Assembly (NCBI RefSeq): GCF_023195535.1
Contig: NZ_JALPNF010000002.1
Coordinates: 186,001-250,000, forward strand
Origin: Sphingomonas faeni
Lineage (GTDB): Bacteria > Pseudomonadota > Alphaproteobacteria > Sphingomonadales > Sphingomonadaceae
Direction: 5' to 3'
Length of the DNA: 64,000 bases
Shown: one piece after another, positions 26,914 through 34,195 of the stretch
Position numbering within the stretch: the first letter of the stretch is position 1
Layout of the letters: each line of letters begins with the position of its first letter
The notes under the pieces: generated by a model
The model's input: only the letters and a program-made list of their open reading frames with translations
What the model was told of the DNA's origin: nothing
The model's database searches: none
Position numbers and translations under genes: made by a program

Positions 26914-27563
26914 CGGGCTCGCGCCAGTCTGCGATCGAGCAGCCAGAGGCGGAAACCGTGGATCAGGAACGCAGCGATCGCGGTCGGTATTGCCCACATC
27001 GAGAGGTGGAGCGGCTGGATGACGATGCCGTAGCCCTCCAGCACGCCCTTCATCAGCAGGATCGACCCGATCGCGATGAAGATGTCCTCGCCGAAGAACA
27101 GTCCGATGTTGTCGGTCGCCGCCGCCATTGCGGGGATGCGGTCGCCGCCGGGCGCGACGCCTTGCGCCTCGGCGGCGGCTTCGGCCATCGGCGCGACCAA
27201 AGGACGGACGCTCTGTGCCGGGCCGGCGATCGAGGTGAGGCCGAGCGCTGCGGTAAGCTGTCGGAACAGGAGGTAGCCGATCAGCAGGCGGCCGACCGTC
27301 GCGCCTCTGAGCTTCGCGATGGCGAGCCGCGCGCGCTCCTGCAGCCCGTGGCGTTCGAGCAGTCCGATTACCGGCAGGACGATGTAGATCACGGTGACGT
27401 AGCGGTTCTCGTTGAACGCCTTGCCGAACGCGGCGAGGATCGCGAGCGGGGCGATGCCGGCGGCTAGGCCAGTGACGAGCGCGGAGACGGCGACGACGAG
27501 CAGCGGGTTGAACCGGAGCAGGAAGCCGGCGACGATCACCGCGATGCCGCACAGGACCAGCAT
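26910..27563 (-). CDS. DUF969 family membrane protein (putative 5-oxoproline transporter subunit)
   Basis: 217 residues, about six hydrophobic segments. VIVAGFLLRFNPLLVVAVSALVTGLAAG at the start and the loop FLLGRL-like RGATVGRLLIGYLLFRQLTAALGL are family-like; DNIGLFFGEDIFIAIGSILLMKGV is a strong DUF969 feature. Inner-membrane partner of the DUF979 protein. The start lies five bases after the beta-lactamase stop, so the transporter is downstream in the same transcript as that enzyme. Confidence 0.8.
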   Translation of the reverse strand: MLVLCGIAVIVAGFLLRFNPLLVVAVSALVTGLAAGIAPLAILAAFGKAFNENRYVTVIYIVLPVIGLLERHGLQERARLAIAKLRGATVGRLLIGYLLFRQLTAALGLTSIAGPAQSVRPLVAPMAEAAAEAQGVAPGGDRIPAMAAATDNIGLFFGEDIFIAIGSILLMKGVLEGYGIVIQPLHLSMWAIPTAIAAFLIHGFRLWLLDRRLARAR

Positions 27564-27568
27564 GCCGT

Positions 27569-28501
27569 CTAGCGCGCCTGCTTGGCGAGGTCGGCGTCGA
27601 ACGCGGTCTTGGCCTCCGCGACGATCTTCGGGAGCAATGTGGGGTCGATGAACGCGGTGGTATCACCGGCCTGGCGGCGTTTGCCGCGGGCGATCACATC
27701 GGCCAGTTCGGGATGCGACGGGAGAACGATATCGGCGTGCAGCGTGCCGAGCATCGCGATGCTGCGGCGGTAGTCGGCGACGATGCCGGGATAGGCGCGG
27801 TTGCCGATCAAGCGGTTGCCCGCGACGCTGACGCTGCACGGGAAGACCACGGCGAGCGGGCGCGGCTTGGCGAGGATGCGCATCGTCCAGGTCGTGCAAC
27901 CGGGCGTGTGGCCGGGTGTCGCGCGCGCCGTCAGCGTGGTGGTGCCTAAGGTGACCGTCTCGCGATCACGGACACCGCGATCGACGTCGACCGCGGGGAA
28001 ACGGATCACCCCGTAGTTGGTCTCGCCCGGTGGCACGCCGGTTTCGAGTGCGCGGACGTCACCGGCACCAGCCACGACGCGCGCACCGTTCGCGCGCTTG
28101 ATCGCGGCGACTCCGGCCGCGTGATCGAAGTGCGCGTGGGTGACCAGAATCAGCTTGACGTCGCGGAGCGGCACGCCCGCCGCGACGATGTTGCGCTCGA
28201 CCATGCCCGCATTTTCGGCAAGCGTACCGTCGAGCAGGATCGCGCCAGCGCTGGTCTTAATCAGGTACGCGGCAATGCCTTCGCTGCCGACATAGGTAAT
28301 CGGGCCGGCGATCGGGAACGGCGCCTGCGGGCGCGTCCAGGCTGGCGGGTCAGCCGCGCCGAGGAAGAGCGGTGCGCTGGCGGCAATCGCTATTGCGCCG
28401 ACCAGTGATTTGGTGCGGCGACCTAACGATCCTCCCCCGCCAGGGGGAGGTGGCGGGCGTAGCCTGACGGAGGGGGCGGTAAGCGCTAACGTCTGCATCA
28501 T
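27569..28501 (-). CDS. Subclass B3 metallo-beta-lactamase-like hydrolase
   Basis: 310 residues. An unusual 30-residue start derived from a palindromic repeat is followed by a signal-like hydrophobic run (SLVGAIAIAASAPLFLGAA) and an MBL fold. Zinc ligands match subclass B3: HAHFDH (His122, His124, Asp126, His127), PGHTPG (His198) and PSHPE (His263). GNRAYPGIVADYRRS also matches that subclass. Periplasmic beta-lactam or other amide/ester hydrolysis is likely, though activity cannot be read from sequence. Two adjacent ATGs (28501 and 28498) follow GGGGGAGGAC of the repeat. It leads into DUF969/DUF979. Confidence 0.82.
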   Translation of the reverse strand: MMQTLALTAPSVRLRPPPPPGGGGSLGRRTKSLVGAIAIAASAPLFLGAADPPAWTRPQAPFPIAGPITYVGSEGIAAYLIKTSAGAILLDGTLAENAGMVERNIVAAGVPLRDVKLILVTHAHFDHAAGVAAIKRANGARVVAGAGDVRALETGVPPGETNYGVIRFPAVDVDRGVRDRETVTLGTTTLTARATPGHTPGCTTWTMRILAKPRPLAVVFPCSVSVAGNRLIGNRAYPGIVADYRRSIAMLGTLHADIVLPSHPELADVIARGKRRQAGDTTAFIDPTLLPKIVAEAKTAFDADLAKQAR

Positions 28502-28555
28502 GTCCTCCCCCTCCGTCTGGCAAGAGCCAGCCACCTCCCCCTGGCGGGGGAGGAT
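28429..28555. repeat. Palindromic repeat, family C, copy 2, overlapping the beta-lactamase 5' end
   Basis: Inverted 26-bp arms at 28429-28454 and 28530-28555, with an inner CCGTCAGGCTACGCC-type segment and the CCTCCCCCTCCGTCTGG segment. The start codons of the beta-lactamase lie in the loop. On the minus strand one arm provides GGAGGGGGAGGA just before ATGATG and the other arm is translated as a Pro/Gly stretch (RPPPPPGGGG). Confidence 0.88.
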
Positions 28556-28572
28556 TGCGTCGTGCGTCTAGC

Positions 28573-30129
28573 TTATTCCCACTCGATCGTGCCGGGGGGC
28601 TTCGAGGTGTAGTCGTAGGTTACGCGGTTGATGCCCTTGACCTCGTTGATGATCCGGGTCGCGACGCGCGGCAGGAAGTCGCCGGGGAACTGGAACGCCT
28701 GTGCGGTCATGCCGTCCGTCGAGGTCACCGCGCGCAACGCCAGCACGTTGTCGTAGGTGCGGCCGTCGCCCATCACGCCGACGCTGCGGACCGGGAGCAG
28801 CACCGCGAATGCCTGCCAGATCGTATCGTAGAGCCCCGCCGCGCGGATCTCCTCGAGATAGATCGCGTCGGCCTTGCGCAGGATGTCGCAGCGTTCCTTG
28901 GTGACTTCGCCGGGGATACGGATGGCGAGGCCGGGTCCGGGGAACGGGTGACGGCCGACGAAGATCTCTGGGAGCCCGAGCTCGCGGCCCAGCACGCGGA
29001 CCTCGTCCTTGAACAGCTCGCGCAACGGCTCGACGAGCTTCAAGTTCATCCGCTCGGGCAGCCCGCCGACATTGTGATGGCTCTTGATCGTCACTGACGG
29101 GCCGCCGGTGAAGCTCACGCTTTCGATCACGTCCGGATACAGCGTCCCCTGCGCGAGGAACTCTGCGCCGCCGAGCTTCTTCGCCTCGGTATCGAACACG
29201 TCGATGAACGTCTTGCCGATGAACTTGCGCTTCAGCTCAGGATCGGTGATCCCGGCGAGGCCGCTGAGGAACAACTCCTCGACGTTCACGTGGATCAGCG
29301 GGATGTTGTAGGCGCCGCGGAACAAGCTGACGACCTGCTCGCTCTCGCCCGCACGCATCAGGCCGTGGTCGACATAGACACAGGTGAGCTGCTCGCCGAT
29401 CGCCTCGTGGATCAACACGGCGGCCACCGCCGAGTCGACACCGCCGGACAGGCCGCAGATGACGCGACCCTTGCCCACTTGCGCGCGGATCTCGGCGATC
29501 TTGGTCTCGCGGAACTCAGCCATCGTCCAGTCACCGCTGAGCCCGCAGACGTGGCGCGCGAAGTTGGCGATCAGCTTGCCGCCATCGGGGGTGTGGACGA
29601 CCTCAGGGTGGAACTGCACGCCGTAGAACTTACGTGCCTCGTCGGCGACGATCGCATAGGGCGCGCCGGTCGAGACCGCGACGGGGGTAAAGCCGGGCGG
29701 GATCGCGTCGACCTTGTCGCCGTGGCTCATCCAGACCTGATGGCGCTCGCCTTCCGCCCACAGCCCATCGAACAGCGCGCAGTTGGACTTGACCTCGATG
29801 AACGCACTGCCGAACTCGCCGCCGTCGCCCGAAACGATCACGTTGCCGCCAAGCTGCGCGGACATGACCTGCTGGCCGTAGCAGATGCCGAGGATCGGAA
29901 TGCCCGCCTCGAAAAAGCGCTGCGGCACGCGTGGTGAGTTCTCGGTCGTGACCGAGGCGGGGCCGCCCGAGAGGATGATTCCCTTGGGCTGCATCCGGTC
30001 GAACGCGGCCTCGGCGGACTGGAAGGGGGCGATCTCGCTATAGACGCCAGCCTCGCGCACGCGGCGGGCGATCAGCTGGGTTACCTGGCTGCCGAAATCG
30101 ACGATGAGAATGCTGTCTGGGTGCTCCAT
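28573..30129 (-). CDS. guaA: GMP synthase (glutamine-hydrolysing)
   Basis: 518 residues from the ATG at 30129. The N-terminal class I glutaminase has [20 protein letters not shown], nucleophile Cys in LGICYGQQ and the His/Glu pair in [10 protein letters not shown]. The ATP-pyrophosphatase domain has the P-loop [15 protein letters not shown], and the C-terminal dimer domain ends [18 protein letters not shown], the standard end. Converts XMP to GMP in purine synthesis. Lies downstream of the ribosomal operon but separated from it by a terminator and a repeat. Confidence 0.97.
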   Translation of the reverse strand: MEHPDSILIVDFGSQVTQLIARRVREAGVYSEIAPFQSAEAAFDRMQPKGIILSGGPASVTTENSPRVPQRFFEAGIPILGICYGQQVMSAQLGGNVIVSGDGGEFGSAFIEVKSNCALFDGLWAEGERHQVWMSHGDKVDAIPPGFTPVAVSTGAPYAIVADEARKFYGVQFHPEVVHTPDGGKLIANFARHVCGLSGDWTMAEFRETKIAEIRAQVGKGRVICGLSGGVDSAVAAVLIHEAIGEQLTCVYVDHGLMRAGESEQVVSLFRGAYNIPLIHVNVEELFLSGLAGITDPELKRKFIGKTFIDVFDTEAKKLGGAEFLAQGTLYPDVIESVSFTGGPSVTIKSHHNVGGLPERMNLKLVEPLRELFKDEVRVLGRELGLPEIFVGRHPFPGPGLAIRIPGEVTKERCDILRKADAIYLEEIRAAGLYDTIWQAFAVLLPVRSVGVMGDGRTYDNVLALRAVTSTDGMTAQAFQFPGDFLPRVATRIINEVKGINRVTYDYTSKPPGTIEWE

Positions 30130-30163
30130 GTCGGGCGCATAGCCGGATGGACGCGTTAACGAA

Positions 30164-30199
30164 AGAGGCCGCGCCTCCCGGATGGGAAACGCGGCCTCT
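30164..30199 (-). terminator. Intrinsic-terminator-like hairpin after rplQ
   Basis: A perfect 10-bp stem AGAGGCCGCG/CGCGGCCTCT (30164-30173 and 30190-30199) is followed on the minus strand by TTTCGTTAAC. It lies between rplQ and guaA and would end the ribosomal-protein transcript ahead of guaA. Confidence 0.65.
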
Positions 30200-30216
30200 G
30201 ATCGGCGGTAAATCTG

Positions 30217-30339
30217 ATCCTCCTCCGCAAGGGGGAGGTGTCGCCGAAGGTGACGGAGGGGGAGGACACGCAACCGAGGTTGTCGCCGCCTCCCCCTCCG
30301 TCAGGCTGTGCCTGCCACCTCCCCCTGGCGGGGGAGGAT
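30217..30339. repeat. Palindromic repeat, family C, copy 3
   Basis: Left arm starts ATCCTCCTCCGCAAGGGGGA (diverged from the family) and right arm ends CCCCCTGGCGGGGGAGGAT at 30339, with internal GACGGAGGGGGAGG/CCTCCCCCTCCGTC. Lies between rplQ and the guaA terminator. Confidence 0.85.
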
Positions 30340-30368
30340 TGGAAGGTCAGCGCTTCGGCGGAAACAGA

Positions 30369-30791
30369 TTATGCCGCTTCGTTGTAATCCTCGTCCGACA
30401 TCACCGGACCCGAATCCTGGCCCTTCGCCGAGACGTCGCGGTCGACGAACTCGATGACGGCCATCGGCGAGGCGTCCGACATGCGGATACCGGCCTTGAT
30501 GACGCGGGTGTAGCCGCCGTTGCGATCCGCATAACGGGTCGCCAGAACGTCGAACAGCTTGATCAGCTGCGCATCGTCGAGCAGCTTGCCGTGCGCGAGA
30601 CGACGGTTGGACAGGCCACCCTTCTTCGCGAGCGTGATCAGCTTCTCGACGTAAGGACGCAGTTCCTTCGCCTTGGCGACGGTGGTGGTGATCTGCTCGT
30701 GCTTGATGAGCGCGGCGCTCATGTTGCGGAACAGAGCAAGACGGTGGGCCGAGGTCCGCTGAAGCTTACGGCCGCCTACGCGATGGCGCAT
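30369..30791 (-). CDS. rplQ: 50S ribosomal protein bL17
   Basis: 140 residues, starting [20 protein letters not shown], the universal bL17 start, then [36 protein letters not shown] family-typical alphaproteobacterial C-terminal extension follows. Structural protein near the exit tunnel of the large subunit. Last gene of the rpsM-rpsK-rpoA-rplQ operon. The 180-base gap to rpoA is long for this operon because it holds a palindromic repeat. Confidence 0.96.
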   Translation of the reverse strand: MRHRVGGRKLQRTSAHRLALFRNMSAALIKHEQITTTVAKAKELRPYVEKLITLAKKGGLSNRRLAHGKLLDDAQLIKLFDVLATRYADRNGGYTRVIKAGIRMSDASPMAVIEFVDRDVSAKGQDSGPVMSDEDYNEAA

Positions 30792-30869
30792 GTTTAATAC
30801 CTTTTCGTTCGTTCAGGGGCCGTATGAGGTACCCGGGAGCTGGTGGGGACGAAGAGCCCACCCAAATTA

Positions 30870-30953
30870 CCGTCATCCCAGCGAACGCTGGGATCTCCAT
30901 GAGGAGCGGACCGGACCCGAACCGCGATACCCCAGCTTTCGCTGGGGTGACGG
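30870..30953. repeat. Palindromic repeat, family A, copy 3, between rpoA and rplQ
   Basis: Hairpins ATCCCAGCGAACGCTGGGAT and CCCCAGCTTTCGCTGGGG with outer CCGTCA/TGACGG, in the opposite order to copies 1 and 2. It sits inside the rpoA-rplQ gap of a ribosomal operon. Confidence 0.85.
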
Positions 30954-30971
30954 CATGGGATCCGGAAGCGC

Positions 30972-32042
30972 TTACCCCATAATCTCCTGCTCGAGCTTCT
31001 TGGCCATCTCTTCGATGTTCTCAGGTGGCCAGCCCGGGATTTCCATGCCCAGGCGAAGACCCATCGACGACAGCACTTCCTTGATCTCGTTCAAGGACTT
31101 GCGGCCGAAGTTAGGCGTACGCAGCATCTCGGCTTCGGTCTTGCCGACCAGATCGCCGATGTAGATGATGTTGTCGTTCTTGAGGCAGTTCGCCGAGCGT
31201 ACCGACAGCTCCAACTCGTCGACCTTCTTGAGAAGGTAACGGTTGATCTGCTGCGTGTCGCCTGCTGGCTCCGCACCACCGGCAGCGGGTGCTGCCTGGC
31301 CGATCGGGGCCGACGAACGCGTGACCGACGAATCGTCGAAGTGGACGAACAGCGCGAGCTGGTCCTGGAGGATGCGACCGGCATAGCCGACTGCGTCTTC
31401 CGGGGTGATCGTGCCGTCGGTTTCGATCGTCAGCGTCAGCTTGTCGTAATCCAGGTCCTGACCGACGCGAGTCGGGTCGACCTTGTACGAAACCTGCCGT
31501 ACCGGCGAATACAGCGCATCGACCGGGATCAGACCGATCGGCGCATCGGCCGGGCGGTTTGCGGTCGCGGGCACGTAGCCCTTACCGATGTCGGCGGTCA
31601 GCTCCATGTTGAGCGTCGCACCCTCATCGAGGTGGCAAATCACGAGATCCTTGTTCATGATCTCGATGTCGCCCGAGACGGCGATGTCGCCGGCCTTGAC
31701 TTCACCCGGACCCGTTGCCGAGAGCTGGAGGCGCTTGGGCCCCTCGCCCTGCATGCGGATCGCGATCTGCTTCACGTTGAGGACGATGTCGGTCACGTCC
31801 TCGCGGACGCCGGCCAGAGACGAGAACTCATGCAGCACGTTCTCGATCTTGATCGAGGTGACGGCCGCGCCCTGTAGCGACGAGAGCAACACGCGACGCA
31901 GCGCGTTGCCGAGCGTCAGGCCGAAGCCACGCTCGAGCGGCTCGGCGATGAAGGTCGCCTTGCGCTTGGTGTCGCCACCGGCCTTTTTCTCCAGGCCGCT
32001 GGGCTTCTTGAGTTCCTGCCAGTTCTTTGCGTTGACAGACAC
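30972..32042 (-). CDS. rpoA: DNA-directed RNA polymerase alpha subunit
   Basis: 356 residues. The N-terminal assembly domain has [34 protein letters not shown] and the C-terminal domain has the UP-element/activator-binding helices [46 protein letters not shown]. The linker is Pro/Ala/Gly-rich. Dimerises to nucleate RNA polymerase. Start ATG at 32042 follows GGGGAAGC. Position between rpsK and rplQ is the conserved bacterial order. Confidence 0.97.
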   Translation of the reverse strand: MSVNAKNWQELKKPSGLEKKAGGDTKRKATFIAEPLERGFGLTLGNALRRVLLSSLQGAAVTSIKIENVLHEFSSLAGVREDVTDIVLNVKQIAIRMQGEGPKRLQLSATGPGEVKAGDIAVSGDIEIMNKDLVICHLDEGATLNMELTADIGKGYVPATANRPADAPIGLIPVDALYSPVRQVSYKVDPTRVGQDLDYDKLTLTIETDGTITPEDAVGYAGRILQDQLALFVHFDDSSVTRSSAPIGQAAPAAGGAEPAGDTQQINRYLLKKVDELELSVRSANCLKNDNIIYIGDLVGKTEAEMLRTPNFGRKSLNEIKEVLSSMGLRLGMEIPGWPPENIEEMAKKLEQEIMG

Positions 32043-32139
32043 ATGCTTCCCCTAATTTGGGGGCCGGCGAACGGGTGTGTCCGCCGACCAATAAAATACA
32101 CCCGTGCGGCGCGATCAACCGCGCACGGGAGGCGGAGAA

Positions 32140-32529
32140 TCAGACGCGACGACGCTTCGAAGGGCGCACGCCGTTGTGCGGGATCGAGGTCACGTCGCGG
32201 ATCGACGTGATCTGGAAACCGACTGCCTGAAGCGCGCGCAGGGCCGATTCGCGACCCGAGCCGGGGCCCTTGACCTCGACTTCGATCGTGCGGACACCGT
32301 GCTCGGCGGCCTTCTTGCCGGCGTCTTCCGCTGCGACCTGGGCCGCGTACGGAGTCGACTTGCGCGAGCCCTTGAAGCCCATTGCGCCGGCCGACGACCA
32401 CGAGATCGCGTTGCCCTGGGCATCGGTGATCGTGATCATGGTGTTGTTGAAGCTGGCATTCACGTGAGCGACGCCAGAGGTGATGTTCTTGCGCTCGCGC
32501 CGCTTAATGCGCTGAGGTTCGCGTGCCAT
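32140..32529 (-). CDS. rpsK: 30S ribosomal protein uS11
   Basis: 129 residues from the ATG at 32529 (starts [19 protein letters not shown]). The family core [44 protein letters not shown] and the end [13 protein letters not shown] are canonical. Small-subunit platform protein. The longer reading frame to 32601 crosses the intergenic region and is rejected. Confidence 0.97.
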   Translation of the reverse strand: MAREPQRIKRRERKNITSGVAHVNASFNNTMITITDAQGNAISWSSAGAMGFKGSRKSTPYAAQVAAEDAGKKAAEHGVRTIEVEVKGPGSGRESALRALQAVGFQITSIRDVTSIPHNGVRPSKRRRV

Positions 32530-32613
32530 GGTGTATTTCCTGACCTGTATCTGCGTGACGCCGGGCGGTCTGTAGGGACCAGCGCCGGCGGAGTAATCCA
32601 TTGAAAAAGTGGA

Positions 32614-32982
32614 TTACTTCTTCTTGCCGGCGATCGGCTTGGCCTTGCCCTTGCGGGTGCGCGCATTGGTATGCGTGCGCTGGCCGCGGACCGGGAGGCC
32701 CTTGCGATGACGCAGGCCGCGATAGCAGGCGAGATCCATCAGGCGCTTGATGTTCATCGAGGTCTGGCGGCGCAGATCGCCCTCGACGGTGTGATCGGCG
32801 TCGATCGTCTCGCGGATGTGCAGGACTTCCTGGTCGGTCAGGTCCTGAACACGTGCGGTGTCGGCGATGCCGAGCTTCGCGACAATTTCCTTGGCCTTGG
32901 TCGAACCGATGCCGTGAATATAGGTCAGCGCGATCACCACGCGCTTGTTGGTCGGGATATTAACACCCGCGATACGTGCCAT
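32614..32982 (-). CDS. rpsM: 30S ribosomal protein uS13
   Basis: 122 residues from the ATG at 32982 (starts [21 protein letters not shown]), with GGAGAA upstream on the minus strand. The end [23 protein letters not shown] is the canonical basic tail that reaches the ribosomal P site. First gene of this part of the operon; upstream genes (secY, adk in many relatives) are not present here, since the next gene is a small membrane protein. Confidence 0.97.
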   Translation of the reverse strand: MARIAGVNIPTNKRVVIALTYIHGIGSTKAKEIVAKLGIADTARVQDLTDQEVLHIRETIDADHTVEGDLRRQTSMNIKRLMDLACYRGLRHRKGLPVRGQRTHTNARTRKGKAKPIAGKKK

Positions 32983-33136
32983 GAACTTGGTTCTCCTGCT
33001 CCACGAGGTTCGGCATGGCTGCACAGACCCCATCTCTTAGCGATGAACCGAAACGCACGATAGCGACGAACGCAAACAAGCGCCGCCGGAACCGTCGTGT
33101 CGGGGAGAGTTCGAATAAGCGCGCGCCAACGCGCTG

Positions 33137-33382
33137 TCAAGCGAGCGGTTCCACGGGCGCAGGCACGTCTCGGCGCATCGCGAGCCAGCGGCGGAACGCG
33201 ACGACCGTCCAGATGATTTCGACCACCCCGAACGGCCACGCACCCTGCAGGAAGCCGTAGACCGAGCCGAGCACGCACCCGAACGCGAAGCCCAGCGTCC
33301 ACCAGTGCGACCCGGCCTCCTTGGCGTAGCATAGCAGGGTGAACGAGACTGCGGCTAGGCCGAATAGGGAGAGGGAGTCCAT
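33137..33382 (-). CDS. Small membrane protein, 81 aa, hypothetical
   Basis: Three hydrophobic segments are visible: LSLFGLAAVSFTLLCYA, WWTLGFAFGCVLGSVYGFLQGAWPF and GVVEIIWTVVAFRRW. The tail is RRDVPAPVEPLA. This resembles unannotated small inner-membrane proteins of sphingomonads. Between it and rpsM lie 154 bases without a gene, presumably holding the rpsM promoter. Function unknown. Confidence 0.65.
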   Translation of the reverse strand: MDSLSLFGLAAVSFTLLCYAKEAGSHWWTLGFAFGCVLGSVYGFLQGAWPFGVVEIIWTVVAFRRWLAMRRDVPAPVEPLA

Positions 33383-33530
33383 TTGCGGCCTTGTGCCCGG
33401 AATGGCGCGACAATGCCAATGTCAGGCCTGACCTTATAAATACTCCTCGCATGCCAATCCCTAGTGGGACCGACCAAGCACACATCGCCGCCCCGATTGC
33501 ACAAACCCATCCGATGGGTTATTTGTAGTA

Positions 33531-34076
33531 ATGGTTGTGGTTCATCGCGCTCTCGGATCTCGGTTCGTGATCTACACCCTGGATCACGAACCCGCGCACG
33601 TTCACATCACCGGCGCAGGACAGGCGAAGATCAATCTGCTCGGTGCCGATGGCAAGCCGGAGATGGTCCAGAGCATCGGCATCAAGCGCGCCGACCTGCG
33701 CCGCCTGATGGCTGAAGCGATGGAGCATCAGGCGCACTTTCTCGCGGCATGGGAGACGATACATGGCTCAAAAGACTGCCCCCCAGCTCGAAGCGCAGTT
33801 CGACGTGGCGGAAGCGCGTGGGCAGGACTTGATGACAACCGCGGTGCGGGCGGCAGAAGCCCGGTACGATCACGCAACCGGGCGCGTGACGCTCGAACTG
33901 ACCAACGGCTGCGCCTATGCCTTCCCGGCCCAACTCGTCCAGGATTTGAATGGCGCGACCGACGATCAGCTTGCCGACGTCGAAGTCGACGGTCTGGGGT
34001 TCAATCTCCATTGGCCGGCTCTCGATGCCGATCTCTACGTACCGGCGCTGGTGTCGGGCCTGTTCGGTACGCGTGA
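33531..34076 (+). CDS. DUF4160 family protein with read-through extension
   Basis: 181 residues if read to its stop. The first 80 or so match DUF4160: RFVIYTLDHEPAHVHITGAGQAKINL, then IGIKRADLRRLMAEAMEHQAHFLAAWETIHG, where family members normally end. Here the frame stays open for about 100 further Arg-rich residues across the next gene, overlapping it by 314 bases. A stop near 33775 may have been lost: the codon after HG is TCA, one change from TGA. DUF4160/DUF2442 pairs are widespread and behave like a toxin-antitoxin-type couple by arrangement; the function is not established. Confidence 0.7.
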   Translation: MVVVHRALGSRFVIYTLDHEPAHVHITGAGQAKINLLGADGKPEMVQSIGIKRADLRRLMAEAMEHQAHFLAAWETIHGSKDCPPARSAVRRGGSAWAGLDDNRGAGGRSPVRSRNRARDARTDQRLRLCLPGPTRPGFEWRDRRSACRRRSRRSGVQSPLAGSRCRSLRTGAGVGPVRYA

Positions 34077-34188
34077 CTGGATGACGCGTGAGTTGGCTCG
34101 ACATGCGGGTCAGGCGACATCGCCCGCCAAGGCCGCAGCAGCACGGGCGAATGGCGCGAAGGGCGGACGCCCTCGCAAAGCCGCTTAA
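33763..34188 (+). CDS. DUF2442 family protein
   Basis: 141 residues. The DUF2442 domain (residues about 33-95) has ATGRVTLELTNGCAYAFPAQLVQDL and VDGLGFNLHWPALDADLYVPALVSGLFG. The end is a basic Ala/Lys/Gly tail (AKAAAARANGAKGGRPRKAA), suggestive of nucleic-acid contact. It starts within the tail of the DUF4160 frame, so the two are co-transcribed. Partner of the DUF4160 protein; mechanism unknown. Confidence 0.78.
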   Translation: MAQKTAPQLEAQFDVAEARGQDLMTTAVRAAEARYDHATGRVTLELTNGCAYAFPAQLVQDLNGATDDQLADVEVDGLGFNLHWPALDADLYVPALVSGLFGTRDWMTRELARHAGQATSPAKAAAARANGAKGGRPRKAA

Positions 34189-34195
34189 CGCCCGG

